Shown one piece after another: positions 1 to 7,659 of a stretch of 64,000 nucleotides of DNA (the first letter of the stretch is position 1; each line of letters begins with the position of its first letter). The stretch lies in contig CAJTFK010000012.1 of NCBI GenBank assembly GCA_910575505.1, positions 50,333 to 114,332 of the forward strand, in the 5' to 3' direction. The notes beneath the pieces were generated by a model. That model was not told where the DNA came from. It made no database searches and saw nothing but the letters and a program-made list of their open reading frames with translations. The stretch comes from Oscillospiraceae bacterium. GTDB lineage: Bacteria; Bacillota; Clostridia; Oscillospirales; Oscillospiraceae. Made by a program: the position numbers and the translations under genes.

Positions 1-120
1 CTCGACCTTGACGACCTCCGCGCCCCAGTCCGCCAGGAACCGGGCGGCGCAGGGGACCGCTACATGGGTCCCCAGCTCAACCACACGGACGCCGGACAGG
101 GGATATCGCTGTTCCTGCAT
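1..120 (-). CDS. CaiB/BaiF family CoA-transferase, N-terminal fragment (cut by window edge)
   Basis: Reading the minus strand from the ATG at 118-120 gives 40 residues containing PLSGVRVVELG, then VPCAARFLADWGAEVVKVE. This is the characteristic start of family III CoA-transferases (CaiB/BaiF, formyl-CoA transferase), which move CoA between carboxylic acids. The catalytic Asp lies further on, outside the window. The start is 15 bases after the stop of the upstream M20 amidohydrolase, so it is almost certainly the last visible gene of that operon. Substrate cannot be told from this fragment. Family assignment rests on the N-terminal motif only, but that motif is distinctive. Confidence 0.82.
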   Translation of the reverse strand, partial: MQEQRYPLSGVRVVELGTHVAVPCAARFLADWGAEVVKVE

Positions 121-135
121 GGCTCTTTCCTCCTG

Positions 136-1308
136 TTATGATTGCCGCTGGAGCGCCTCCAGGGCGTCCACGGCGAACTGGGCGTAATACGCTGCTCCGT
201 CCTCCAGAACGGATTCGTCAAAGCAGACCTTGCCGCTGTGCTGGGGATAGGGGGAGGCCCCGCCCAGCTTCAGCCAGGCAATGGGGATGCGCTCGCCGAA
301 GGCGGCGAAGTCCTCGCCGCCGGGAGAGGCCCCGTCCGCCCGCCAGAGGCCGCCGCCGGGCAGAACCCGGTTCACCGCCTCCCTCAGAATCCGGCAGGCC
401 TCCTCATCGCAGATCAGCGGCCTGGTCAGACGGTCGAAGGTCACCTTTGCCTCGCAGCGCAGAGCCGCCGCCGTCTCAGTGACGATGCGCTCCAGCACGG
501 CGGGAATGCGCTCCCAGACCTCCCTGCTGAAGGAGCGGCAGGAGCCCTCCATCACCGCCCTGCCGGAGACAATGTTGTTCTTCGTCCCGGAATGGAGGCT
601 GCCCACCGTCACCACCACAGGGTCCGCCGGCGCGAATTCCCGTGAGACCATGGTCTGAAGCTGGACAAGTACAGAGGCCGCCGCATAGGTCGCGTCCACG
701 CCGGCATGGGGGTGTGCGCCGTGGCAGCTTTTTCCCGTCAGCTCGATGGTAAAGAAATCGGTGGCCGCCGCCGCGGGGCCCGGCGTGATGTCCACCTGAT
801 GCGCGCCGTATGTACCGAAGATATGAATGGCCATGCCCATGTCCGCGTCGTCGGCGGCCCCCTGGTCAATCATCAGATCCGCCCCTTTTCCGATTTCCTC
901 GGCAGGCTGGAAGACAAAGCGGACCGTCCCCGCGAAGCGGTCCCGCAGGCGGCTCAGAATGTTGGCGGCTCCCAGCAGCATGGCGGTGTGGGTGTCGTGT
1001 CCGCAGGCGTGCATAACCCCCGGATTCTCGCTGGCGAAGGGCAGGCCGGTCTCCTCCTGGACGGGCAGCGCGTCGATGTCCGCCCGGAGAAGCACACAGC
1101 GGCCGCTTTCGCCCCGGGTCCCTCTGAGGTCCGCAATCAGGCCCGTAGGCTCGGTCAGCCGGTATGGGATTTGCAGCTTTTCCATGACGTCCGCGATTTT
1201 TCCCGTGGTGCGGAACTCCTCCAGTCCAAGCTCCGGATGGGCGTGGAAATCCCTGCGGAGGACCAGAAGCTCCGGCTGAAGCCCGTGGGCCATTTCGCGA
1301 ATATCCAT
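136..1308 (-). CDS. M20D family amidohydrolase (hippurate / IAA-amino-acid hydrolase type)
   Basis: A 390-residue protein, the usual length for M20D metallo-amidohydrolases, which cleave N-acyl amino acids and related amides. Visible family motifs are HAHPELG (22-28), RADIDALP (75-82), MHACGHD (99-105) with metal ligands Cys102 and His104, and QPAEE (134-138) with the catalytic Glu followed by a metal-binding Glu. GGEDFA lies near the C-terminus. An AAGGAGG site precedes the ATG at 1308. It is a close paralogue of the next gene upstream (1393-2562) and the pair sits between a membrane transporter and a CoA-transferase. This suggests uptake of an amide-linked compound, hydrolysis, then CoA activation of the acid; that pathway is inference. 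Confidence 0.93.
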   Translation of the reverse strand: MDIREMAHGLQPELLVLRRDFHAHPELGLEEFRTTGKIADVMEKLQIPYRLTEPTGLIADLRGTRGESGRCVLLRADIDALPVQEETGLPFASENPGVMHACGHDTHTAMLLGAANILSRLRDRFAGTVRFVFQPAEEIGKGADLMIDQGAADDADMGMAIHIFGTYGAHQVDITPGPAAAATDFFTIELTGKSCHGAHPHAGVDATYAAASVLVQLQTMVSREFAPADPVVVTVGSLHSGTKNNIVSGRAVMEGSCRSFSREVWERIPAVLERIVTETAAALRCEAKVTFDRLTRPLICDEEACRILREAVNRVLPGGGLWRADGASPGGEDFAAFGERIPIAWLKLGGASPYPQHSGKVCFDESVLEDGAAYYAQFAVDALEALQRQS

Positions 1309-1344
1309 AGAACGTCCTCCTTGTCAACGTCGTCACATGACCCC

Positions 1345-1383
1345 GCGGCCCGGAGGACCTAACGGACAGGCCCTCCGGGCCGC
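1345..1383. other. 12-bp intercistronic hairpin
   Basis: GCGGCCCGGAGG at 1345-1356 is perfectly complementary to 1372-1383, with a 15-base loop, in the gap between the two amidohydrolase genes. There is no T-run after it on the minus strand, so it is more likely an mRNA-stability or partial-attenuation hairpin than a strong terminator. Confidence 0.6.
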
Positions 1384-1392
1384 ATGGAGCAT

Positions 1393-2562
1393 TTACCCGT
1401 TCAGGTACGCCAGCGCGTCGATGGCAAACTGTGCGTAGCAGGCCGTTCCGTTGACAAAGGCCTCCTCGTCGAAGTTTACCCGGCTGTTGTGCATGGGCGC
1501 GCCGCCGTCGGCCCCCAGCTGTACCAGAACAATGGGGAAGCGGCTTCCGAAGGCGGCGAAATCCTCGCCGCCCATCTGAATGGGGGCCTCGCCGCACTGG
1601 GATTCGTCGTCTATAATCTTGCGGATGGAGCCCTCCAGAATGCCGGCGGCCTCCGGGCTGCAGGAAAGGGGCTGGGTCACCCGGTCAAAGGAGACCTCCG
1701 CCGTACAGCGCAGGGCCGCTGCCGTGTGGGAGACAATGCGCTCCATCACGCCGGGAAGCCGCTCCCAGATGTCCCGGCTGAAGGCCCGGCAGGTGCCCTC
1801 CATCTCCACGCTCCCGGGAATCACGTTGAACCGGTCGCCGCCTGTGATGTGGCAGACGGAGACCACCACGGGGTCCGTCGGGGGGAACTCCCGGGAAACC
1901 ATGGTCTGAAGCTGCTGAATGATGGCCGCCGCGGCATAGATGGGGTCTGCCCCCTGATGGGGGCCCGCGCCGTGGCAGCCCTGGCCTGTGACCTTGATGG
2001 TAAAGGCGTCTGTGGAGGCCGCCGCATAGCCCCTCCGCAGCTTCATCACGCCGGTGGGCCACCCGGAGTAGATATGCAGGGCCATGCCCATATCCACGCC
2101 GTCCGCCGCCCCCTGATCAATCATCAGCAGAGCGCCTTTGCCGGTTTCCTCGGCGGGCTGGAAGACCAGGCGGACCGTGCCCGCAAACCGGTCCCTCATC
2201 TGATTCAGGATGCCGGCGGCTCCGGCCAGCATGGCGGCATGGGTGTCGTGGCCGCAGGCGTGCATCATGCCGGGGGTCTCGCTGGCAAAGGGCAGGCCGG
2301 TTTCCTCCTGGATATTCAGGGCGTCCAGGTCGGCCCGGAGGAGCACACACCGCCGGCTCCCGCCTCCGGTTCCCCTGATGTCCGCAATCAGGCCCGTGGG
2401 CTCGGTCAGCCGGTATGGGATGCCCAGCCGGTCCATAATGGAGGCAATTTTCTTTGTGGTCCGGAATTCCTGAAGTCCCAATTCCGGATGAGCGTGGAGA
2501 TCCCGGCGGAGAGCCACGGTCTCCGGCTGAAGGGCCTTTGCCATTTCCTTGATAGTCGTCAT
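1393..2562 (-). CDS. M20D family amidohydrolase, paralogue of 136-1308
   Basis: With the ATG at 2562 (preceded by AAGGAGGGAG) the product is 389 residues. An upstream in-frame ATG at 2622 would lie inside the previous gene and lacks a ribosome site, so it was not chosen. It carries the same motif series as its neighbour: HAHPELG near residue 22, RADLDAL, MHACGHD, QPAEE and GGEDFA. The start is 19 bases after the stop of the membrane protein gene, so transport and hydrolysis are probably co-transcribed. Two tandem paralogues in one operon suggest different side-chain specificity or a heteromeric enzyme as in AbgA/AbgB; the sequence alone cannot decide this. Confidence 0.92.
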   Translation of the reverse strand: MTTIKEMAKALQPETVALRRDLHAHPELGLQEFRTTKKIASIMDRLGIPYRLTEPTGLIADIRGTGGGSRRCVLLRADLDALNIQEETGLPFASETPGMMHACGHDTHAAMLAGAAGILNQMRDRFAGTVRLVFQPAEETGKGALLMIDQGAADGVDMGMALHIYSGWPTGVMKLRRGYAAASTDAFTIKVTGQGCHGAGPHQGADPIYAAAAIIQQLQTMVSREFPPTDPVVVSVCHITGGDRFNVIPGSVEMEGTCRAFSRDIWERLPGVMERIVSHTAAALRCTAEVSFDRVTQPLSCSPEAAGILEGSIRKIIDDESQCGEAPIQMGGEDFAAFGSRFPIVLVQLGADGGAPMHNSRVNFDEEAFVNGTACYAQFAIDALAYLNG

Positions 2563-2581
2563 TGTGTTCTCCCTCCTTGTT

Positions 2582-3763
2582 TTACTGGAAAATAATGGGG
2601 GCCACGAAGCCTGCCAGAGCAACAGAGGCGATGGTAACGGTGGTGAAGCCGGCGATAATCAGCGGCGGCATCACCTGCTCCAGAAGCTGTTCTTCCTCGT
2701 CGGCGGGGAGGTCGTAGCTGCCCACCACGGCCCGGGGGATGATCTCCGTCAGGGGATAGCCGTACATGGCGGCCAGGGAGGAAGACGCGGCCAGCTTCCA
2801 GTCAATTTTCAGAATGCGGCCCATGATGACGCCGCCGAGGACCAGACCCGCCACGCCCAGCACCAGGAAGAACACCACCGGCACCAGCATGGCCCCGAAG
2901 GAGTCCAGGGTGAGATTGCGGAAGCTGTTGGGCAGGGACATGACCATGCCCATAATCAGGATGTTGATCCAGCCGGCTTTCGCCAGGCTCTGGCGCTCCA
3001 GAAGCCCCAGCTCCGTGAAGAGGACGCCCAGGAACAGCACCGCCACCGCCGCGGGAAACCTGCCCCCGGTGGCCTTGGAGAGGTAGACGCCCATCAGGGT
3101 CACCAGCAGAACCCGGGCCGCCATCATGCTGCCGTCGTTCCACAGCTTGGGGAAGCTCCTGATAATCCGCAGGTCCGGGAGTCCGCCGCCGGCGTGCTCC
3201 CCGGAGGCCGCCAGATAGCTCCTGTCCGCCACCAGCTTGTCGCAGTGCCTGCGCAGCAGGTAGGATGCCACAGGCACCGCTGCGAAGGTCTGGAGAGAGC
3301 AGACCAGAGAGGCAAACGCGCCGTAGTGGGTCATGCCAGCCGCCTCGGCGGAGTCAGCCACCAGACCCGCTGCCACGATGCCGCCGGCCACGGGGGGCAG
3401 GGCGCTGAGGGCATAGTAGCGGTTAAAGACAACGGCGCCCAGGGTGCTGAACAGAATGCCCATGACCAGCAGGCCGCAGAGGCAGATGACCACGGTCTTC
3501 CACTCCTTCAGAAGACGGCTCAGCTCGATCATCGTGCCCAGGTTCGTAACCAGCAGCATGGTGCCGAAGGCGGACATCATGGCGGGCACGCCGGTGTTGG
3601 TCAGCGTATCAGTGGGGAAGGCGCCCGTCAGGAATCCCGCGATGTATATCACGCTGAGGAACAGTCCTTCTACGATGATGCCCTTCGTCTTTTTCGCGAT
3701 GACCTTGCCCACCGCGTACAGAATCATATAGAGCGCAATGCTGATAACTGGATTGGACCACAT
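2582..3763 (-). CDS. Polytopic membrane protein, probable ion-coupled transporter
   Basis: A 393-residue protein with about ten hydrophobic segments spread over its whole length, for example residues 5-20, 33-50, 60-77, 92-112 and 115-150. A polar central loop (about 185-215) separates two halves, and the C-terminus ends in a hydrophobic stretch. The pattern resembles GltS-like or 2-hydroxycarboxylate-type symporters with two inverted halves, but I do not recognise a diagnostic motif and leave the family open. It is the first gene of an operon with two M20D amidohydrolases and a CoA-transferase, so importing their substrate is the simplest role. A 12-bp inverted repeat lies about 40 bases upstream of the start. 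Confidence 0.8.
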   Translation of the reverse strand: MWSNPVISIALYMILYAVGKVIAKKTKGIIVEGLFLSVIYIAGFLTGAFPTDTLTNTGVPAMMSAFGTMLLVTNLGTMIELSRLLKEWKTVVICLCGLLVMGILFSTLGAVVFNRYYALSALPPVAGGIVAAGLVADSAEAAGMTHYGAFASLVCSLQTFAAVPVASYLLRRHCDKLVADRSYLAASGEHAGGGLPDLRIIRSFPKLWNDGSMMAARVLLVTLMGVYLSKATGGRFPAAVAVLFLGVLFTELGLLERQSLAKAGWINILIMGMVMSLPNSFRNLTLDSFGAMLVPVVFFLVLGVAGLVLGGVIMGRILKIDWKLAASSSLAAMYGYPLTEIIPRAVVGSYDLPADEEEQLLEQVMPPLIIAGFTTVTIASVALAGFVAPIIFQ

Positions 3764-3800
3764 ACATTTCCCCTACCTTTTTCTTGAATTTTTTGTCTTT

Positions 3801-3835
3801 ATATTACTTCCGAACTGAGAGGCCGGAAGTAATAT
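3801..3835. promoter_or_regulatory. 12-bp perfect inverted repeat, probable operator
   Basis: ATATTACTTCCG (3801-3812) and its exact complement (3824-3835) are separated by 11 bases, just upstream of the membrane transporter start at 3763. No T-run follows on either side, which argues against a terminator. A related inverted repeat with arms beginning TATTACGT and a 10-base spacer lies in front of the MFS gene at 5266-5296. Both may be sites for one of the adjacent TrmB regulators (inference). Confidence 0.5.
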
Positions 3836-3987
3836 GTGCCATGGCTTGCGGCTGCCGCCGTTTACGGCGGTGAGCAAAACGGCTCAAATCAAATGAATTA
3901 TTTCCGATGCGTCCCGCAGGCGTGCCGCTGTTCTGCGTCTCCCTCCTTTCCCGGACCGCCCCGCCGGACGCAGCGCTTCCGATGTAG

Positions 3988-5211
3988 TCAGCATCTTCGC
4001 CGGCTGTCGTCGTGACAGGACAAAAACAGCAGGACTCCCACCAGCGCCCCCAGCAGCAGCAGCGCGTACCATCCGGGAAGATAGGTCCCGAACAGGTCGA
4101 ATATCTCACCCGGCAGCCAGTTCCCCGCCGCCACGCCCAGATTGACTGCAATGCTGGTCAGGGCGTAGATGCGGGAGTAGTCCCGTCTTCCGAAATAGGT
4201 TGCAACCGAATAGCTGACCAGGACGGTGGATCCGCTGGCGGCAATGCCATAGCACACTGCATAAAACACGGCGGAAGCGCTGTGCTGCATCAAAATCAGA
4301 GAAGCCCCGCAGCCCATCATCGCAGCGGTGATACAGGCAAAGCCCGTCCGGATGCCGGCCCGGTCCAGAAGCTTCCCCATCAGAATCTTTCCCGCCGCCA
4401 GGGACAGCATGCTGGCGCTGGCCAGCTGCCCCTGAAAATCCGGGCTGTATCCCAGGTCGGAGAGATAGGCCGGAATGCTGGAGCCGCCGGACTGCACCCC
4501 CGTGGAAATCAGGAAGGCTCCCAGCAGCAGACCCCAGAAGGACAGCGTTCTCAGCGCCTGGCCCCTGGTCAGCTCCGGCCCGGCCCGGCTCTGGGCCGGC
4601 AGCTGAAATTCGGGGTCGTTCGCCGCCGGCTGGCAGCCGCCGCCCTCCACCCGGCAGACAAGCAGAGCGCCGGAGGTCAGCAGCGCCAGGCCGCTCAGGC
4701 CCACCAGACGGTAACCCCAGGCCCAGCCGAACCGCTGAATCACCGGATTGGCCAGCCGCAGCATCACCGCTGCGAAAACGCCGGAGCCGGAGAAGCAGAT
4801 GCCTGTGACCAGCCCCTTGTTCCTTCCGAACCAGCGGTTCAGGACGTTGGCCACCGCCGTGATGCTGGTCCCGTGAAAAAACAGGCCCAAAATCACAGAG
4901 AGGATATAAAACGCCGGCAGCGTACGGCAGAAGGAGTAGCTGAACAGCGTAAGGGAGCATATCACGGCGCTGGCCAGCATCAGCCTGGGAAACCACGGCT
5001 TCCGGTACAGCTCGCCATAGAGAGGCAGCATGGCCACGGAGACCAGGGAGATGAGACTGGCATACAGCGTGAAGGGCCCCCTGGCAAAGCCCAGAGCCTC
5101 GGTCACCGGCTTTACGAACACGCTCAGCGTGTTAATCAGGATGCCCTGGCCGCCGCCGCAGAGCAGCAGGCCCGCGAGGATCAGCCGCTTCCGCTCCTTT
5201 GAAAATTTCAT
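3988..5211 (-). CDS. MFS transporter, OFA (oxalate/formate antiporter)-like
   Basis: A 407-residue protein with about twelve hydrophobic segments in two groups of six and a polar central loop at about 185-215, the major facilitator layout. The first segment (LLLCGGGQGILINTLSVFVKP) and the WFGRNKGLVTGIC motif after segment four match the oxalate/formate-monocarboxylate branch, so an organic acid is a likely substrate. It lies downstream of two TrmB regulators on the same strand but has its own upstream region with a palindromic operator-like site (5266-5296). The start at 5211 was taken because the reading frame opens there with MKFSKERKR just before the first membrane segment. Confidence 0.87.
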   Translation of the reverse strand: MKFSKERKRLILAGLLLCGGGQGILINTLSVFVKPVTEALGFARGPFTLYASLISLVSVAMLPLYGELYRKPWFPRLMLASAVICSLTLFSYSFCRTLPAFYILSVILGLFFHGTSITAVANVLNRWFGRNKGLVTGICFSGSGVFAAVMLRLANPVIQRFGWAWGYRLVGLSGLALLTSGALLVCRVEGGGCQPAANDPEFQLPAQSRAGPELTRGQALRTLSFWGLLLGAFLISTGVQSGGSSIPAYLSDLGYSPDFQGQLASASMLSLAAGKILMGKLLDRAGIRTGFACITAAMMGCGASLILMQHSASAVFYAVCYGIAASGSTVLVSYSVATYFGRRDYSRIYALTSIAVNLGVAAGNWLPGEIFDLFGTYLPGWYALLLLGALVGVLLFLSCHDDSRRRC

Positions 5212-5265
5212 AGCTCGACTCCCCCGCGTCTTTTTGTGTCCGTACAGGCAGACCGTCTCGGACCG

Positions 5266-5296
5266 TATTACGTAGTCTTGAAAGATACTACGTTAT
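5266..5296. promoter_or_regulatory. Inverted repeat in MFS promoter region, probable operator
   Basis: ACGTAGT (5270-5276) and ACTACGT (5287-5293) form inverted arms around a 10-base spacer, with further AT-rich symmetry outside. It sits 55-85 bases upstream of the MFS start. The arms resemble the inverted repeat at 3801-3835, which suggests a common regulator. Confidence 0.5.
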
Positions 5297-5391
5297 TTAT
5301 CATAGCGGATATTCGACAGGAAGTCAAGAAAAAGCTGTGATTTCTCACAAAAAATGCCGCCGGTTTCCGGGACGTTTCTCGAAAAAACAGC

Positions 5392-5424
5392 AAAAAGCCC
5401 TGCTTCCTGAACAGGAAGCAGGGC
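5392..5424 (-). terminator. Rho-independent terminator after TrmB regulator
   Basis: GCCCTGCTTCCTG (5397-5409) pairs with 5412-5424. On the minus strand the stem is followed directly by a run of five T. It lies 45 bases after the stop of the TrmB gene at 5470. Confidence 0.85.
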
Positions 5425-5469
5425 AGCGGCGCCGGTTTTGATATGGAGGTTGTGAGGAGGGAAGCCGGA

Positions 5470-6291
5470 TTACTGGCTGGCCAGCTCCCGCCGGAAGGCC
5501 GCGTAGGCGGAGTGCTCCGCGGAGGTGAAACGGGGGCCTCCCTCGGCGGCCACGAAATCCCGCTCGGCAAAATACGCAGCGATATTCGAGGTCAGAAAGT
5601 CCACATAGGCCGCGTTGAAGGTGGAAACAGCCATACTCCGTTCTCCCCAGGAGGTAATTCCGACAAAGCCGGCCTGACCGTCCTGGGTGATGATGGTCCA
5701 CCGGTTTCCCTGCCGGGCCTGTTCGGAGTGCAGGCGCTGAACATAGGTGCAGTCCCCGGCAAAATCACAGGCGACATCCGTTTCATGCTCCACCGCGAAC
5801 ACAATCAGGATGCGCACGCCGCGTTCCGCCGCCGCCCGCAGGGGACCGGCCAGAATTTCGTATTCCTCTTTCCGGATATACAGCAGAATTTTCTCCCTGG
5901 CCCGCTCAATGCTGGAACGGATGCCCTGCATGATGGTATTGTAGCCGGTCATGCACATCATGCTGTCCAGCGATGTGTTTTTCCGTTCCACCTGAGACAG
6001 GGCCTGTTCCGCTGCGGCCAGCCGCGTCCGTTCCCGTTCCCGCTGGACGGAGACAATTTCCTCGATGGGAACGGGGGTGTAGGTAACGGGGCGGCCGGGT
6101 CTGGCGCGGACGCAGCCCAGCTCCTCCAGGCGGTTCAGGGCGTCGTATATGCGGGCGCGGGTTACCCCGGACCGCAGCGCCACTGCATATCCGCTCAGGG
6201 GGGCTTCCTCCAAAAGCACCATATAGGCCTTGGCCCCGTTCTGGGTAAACCCTATGGAAATCAGGATATCCAGCAGTTTTTTATCATACAT
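5470..6291 (-). CDS. TrmB-family sugar/organic-acid responsive transcriptional regulator
   Basis: A 273-residue protein. Residues 1-75 form the TrmB winged helix (LISIGFTQNGAKAYMVLLE, then SGYAVALRSGVTRARIYDALNRLEELGCV), followed by a charged coiled-coil linker (about 80-105) and a phospholipase-D-like effector domain. This order is characteristic of TrmB proteins. It is paralogous to the next gene upstream (6303-7097), from which it is separated by 11 bases, so the two are probably one transcript. Their position beside the MFS and amidohydrolase genes makes local control likely. Unusually, neither shows the C-terminal sugar-binding region of archaeal TrmB clearly, so the ligand is unknown. 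Confidence 0.88.
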   Translation of the reverse strand: MYDKKLLDILISIGFTQNGAKAYMVLLEEAPLSGYAVALRSGVTRARIYDALNRLEELGCVRARPGRPVTYTPVPIEEIVSVQRERERTRLAAAEQALSQVERKNTSLDSMMCMTGYNTIMQGIRSSIERAREKILLYIRKEEYEILAGPLRAAAERGVRILIVFAVEHETDVACDFAGDCTYVQRLHSEQARQGNRWTIITQDGQAGFVGITSWGERSMAVSTFNAAYVDFLTSNIAAYFAERDFVAAEGGPRFTSAEHSAYAAFRRELASQ

Positions 6292-6302
6292 GACTCAATC
6301 AC

Positions 6303-7097
6303 TCATAAATACTTTCTTCGTAATTTGATGAGGTCCCCGCCGTATGCCTCCGTCAGGTGCCCGTCCGTGTCCCGGCGGTACAGCTCCGCAATGTCCAGGT
6401 CATAGAGAAGCTGCGAGTAGACCGGCACCCGCAGGCAGTAGTTCCTGGTGTGGGCGCAGAAGCTCTGCCGGGTGTCGGACAGCGTCCCGCAGAGGACCTC
6501 CCGGTTTCCAAACGCCGCGCTGATTTTTCGGTAGGGGGTTCCGTCCTCCTCCTCGGAGCAGGCGGGATAGCAGAAGAAGGGGAACGCGGACGTCTGAAAG
6601 CTGCCCAGAACCACGAGATGCAGCGCCACCCCCCGGGCAGCGGCGTCGGCCAGGGAGTCCTTGATGACCGACAGGTCCCTGGCCCAGAGCTTCATGAGAA
6701 TATAGTCCCCGGTATCCGAGATCAGCCGGGACAGCGTGCTGTAGATATCCCGGGAGGAATACAGGTTCCATATGATGTCGTCCCGCCTGCCTTCCTTTGT
6801 AAAGTCCTCCGCCTGCCTGACGGCCTCCCGGCGGTTTTCCTCGGAAGCCCGGGAGACATTTGCCAGCATCTGCTGGTAGGGAATGGCCGCGTACTCCGAT
6901 GCGCTGCTGTAGCTGATGGTGATGCAGCCCTTTCGGTACAGGCTGCTCAGAACCTCGTAGATGTGGGCGCGGAAAATGTCCGCCCGCTGGGCCACCGCGT
7001 AGCCCGAAAGGGGGGAATCCTCCAGCAGGACGCAGTAGGCCTTGGCCTCGTCCTCCGTGAAGCCCAGTTCGGTCAGGCTTTTGATGGGGTCGTCCAT
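6303..7097 (-). CDS. TrmB-family transcriptional regulator, paralogue of 5470-6291
   Basis: Start chosen at 7097 (MDDPIKSLTELGFTEDEAKAY) because GTAAGGAGG lies just upstream. The frame is open further, to 7313, but that extension reads through a dispersed repeat (7232-7397) and is not credible. The resulting 264 residues match the length of the neighbouring paralogue. The N-terminal winged helix shows SGYAVAQRADIFRAHIYEVLSSLYRKGC, followed by a coiled linker and a PLD-like effector region. Two adjacent TrmB paralogues could respond to different ligands or heterodimerise; this is inference. Confidence 0.86.
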   Translation of the reverse strand: MDDPIKSLTELGFTEDEAKAYCVLLEDSPLSGYAVAQRADIFRAHIYEVLSSLYRKGCITISYSSASEYAAIPYQQMLANVSRASEENRREAVRQAEDFTKEGRRDDIIWNLYSSRDIYSTLSRLISDTGDYILMKLWARDLSVIKDSLADAAARGVALHLVVLGSFQTSAFPFFCYPACSEEEDGTPYRKISAAFGNREVLCGTLSDTRQSFCAHTRNYCLRVPVYSQLLYDLDIAELYRRDTDGHLTEAYGGDLIKLRRKYL

Positions 7098-7231
7098 CTC
7101 ATCCGGCCTCCTTACAGCCGTCTCCCCCTGAAACCGGACGCCGGGAGGGGGAAGCGTTTTTGTATCAGTACCATTATAATGCGTTTCCCGCCAAAAAGCC
7201 AGGTATTTTTCCTGTCTGAGAGGGGAATCAG

Positions 7232-7397
7232 AACCTGTATTCACAGCCGGGGGATGCCGGACGGGCGGGAATGTTTCCCGTCGGACAGGGAGATTCTTCG
7301 CGGTCCGCAGCAACCCCGACGGACTGCTGGGGAAATCGACGCGGTATGGCGGGAAAAGGGCCGTTCAGACAGGGTTCGGCGGTTGTGAATACAGCTG
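7232..7397. repeat. MITE-like dispersed repeat, copy 1
   Basis: About 166 bp starting AACCTGTATTCACAGCCG and ending with an imperfect inverted version (GGTTGTGAATACAGCTGCTT). It aligns along its length with the reverse complement of 9087-9252 and 43546-43704. It has no coding capacity. Inverted termini plus dispersed intergenic copies suggest a non-autonomous mobile repeat. Confidence 0.72.
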
Positions 7398-7497
7398 CTT
7401 AAACCCGGAGTCCGCAGTCATTGCCGTTTCTGCCGGGCGGTATCGGCCCTGCGAAGGGCTTCCCGGCGGTCCGGCGGTGACTGCCGGCAAACAGGAA

Positions 7498-7525
7498 AAG
7501 CTCCCCGCGGGAACGCGGGGAGCTT
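7498..7525 (-). terminator. Terminator downstream of O-antigen-ligase-like gene
   Basis: AAGCTCCCCGC (7498-7508) pairs perfectly with 7515-7525 around a 6-base loop. On the minus strand it is followed by CTTTTCC. The stretch 7398-7659 around it holds no credible gene. Confidence 0.7.
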
Positions 7526-7659
7526 CCGGTCGGTTGGAGGCTTTTCAGAAGGTCCGGGCGGAGCTCGGAGCATTTGAGATGGATGGACGCCGGGCGGCTG
7601 GAAACGGAATGCACCGTATCCGAAGAGCAGAGGACGCCGGTTTTCGCTCCGGTTTGTAT

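Noticed and set aside
1384..2595. Long plus-strand open frames opposite the amidohydrolase, transporter and MFS genes
   Set aside because: They are antisense shadows in GC-rich DNA: no ribosome site, no family features, and the opposite strand carries clear motifs.
7097..7313. N-terminal extension of the second TrmB regulator
   Set aside because: It reads through MITE copy 1 and lacks a ribosome site; the ATG at 7097 has AAGGAGG and matches the paralogue length.
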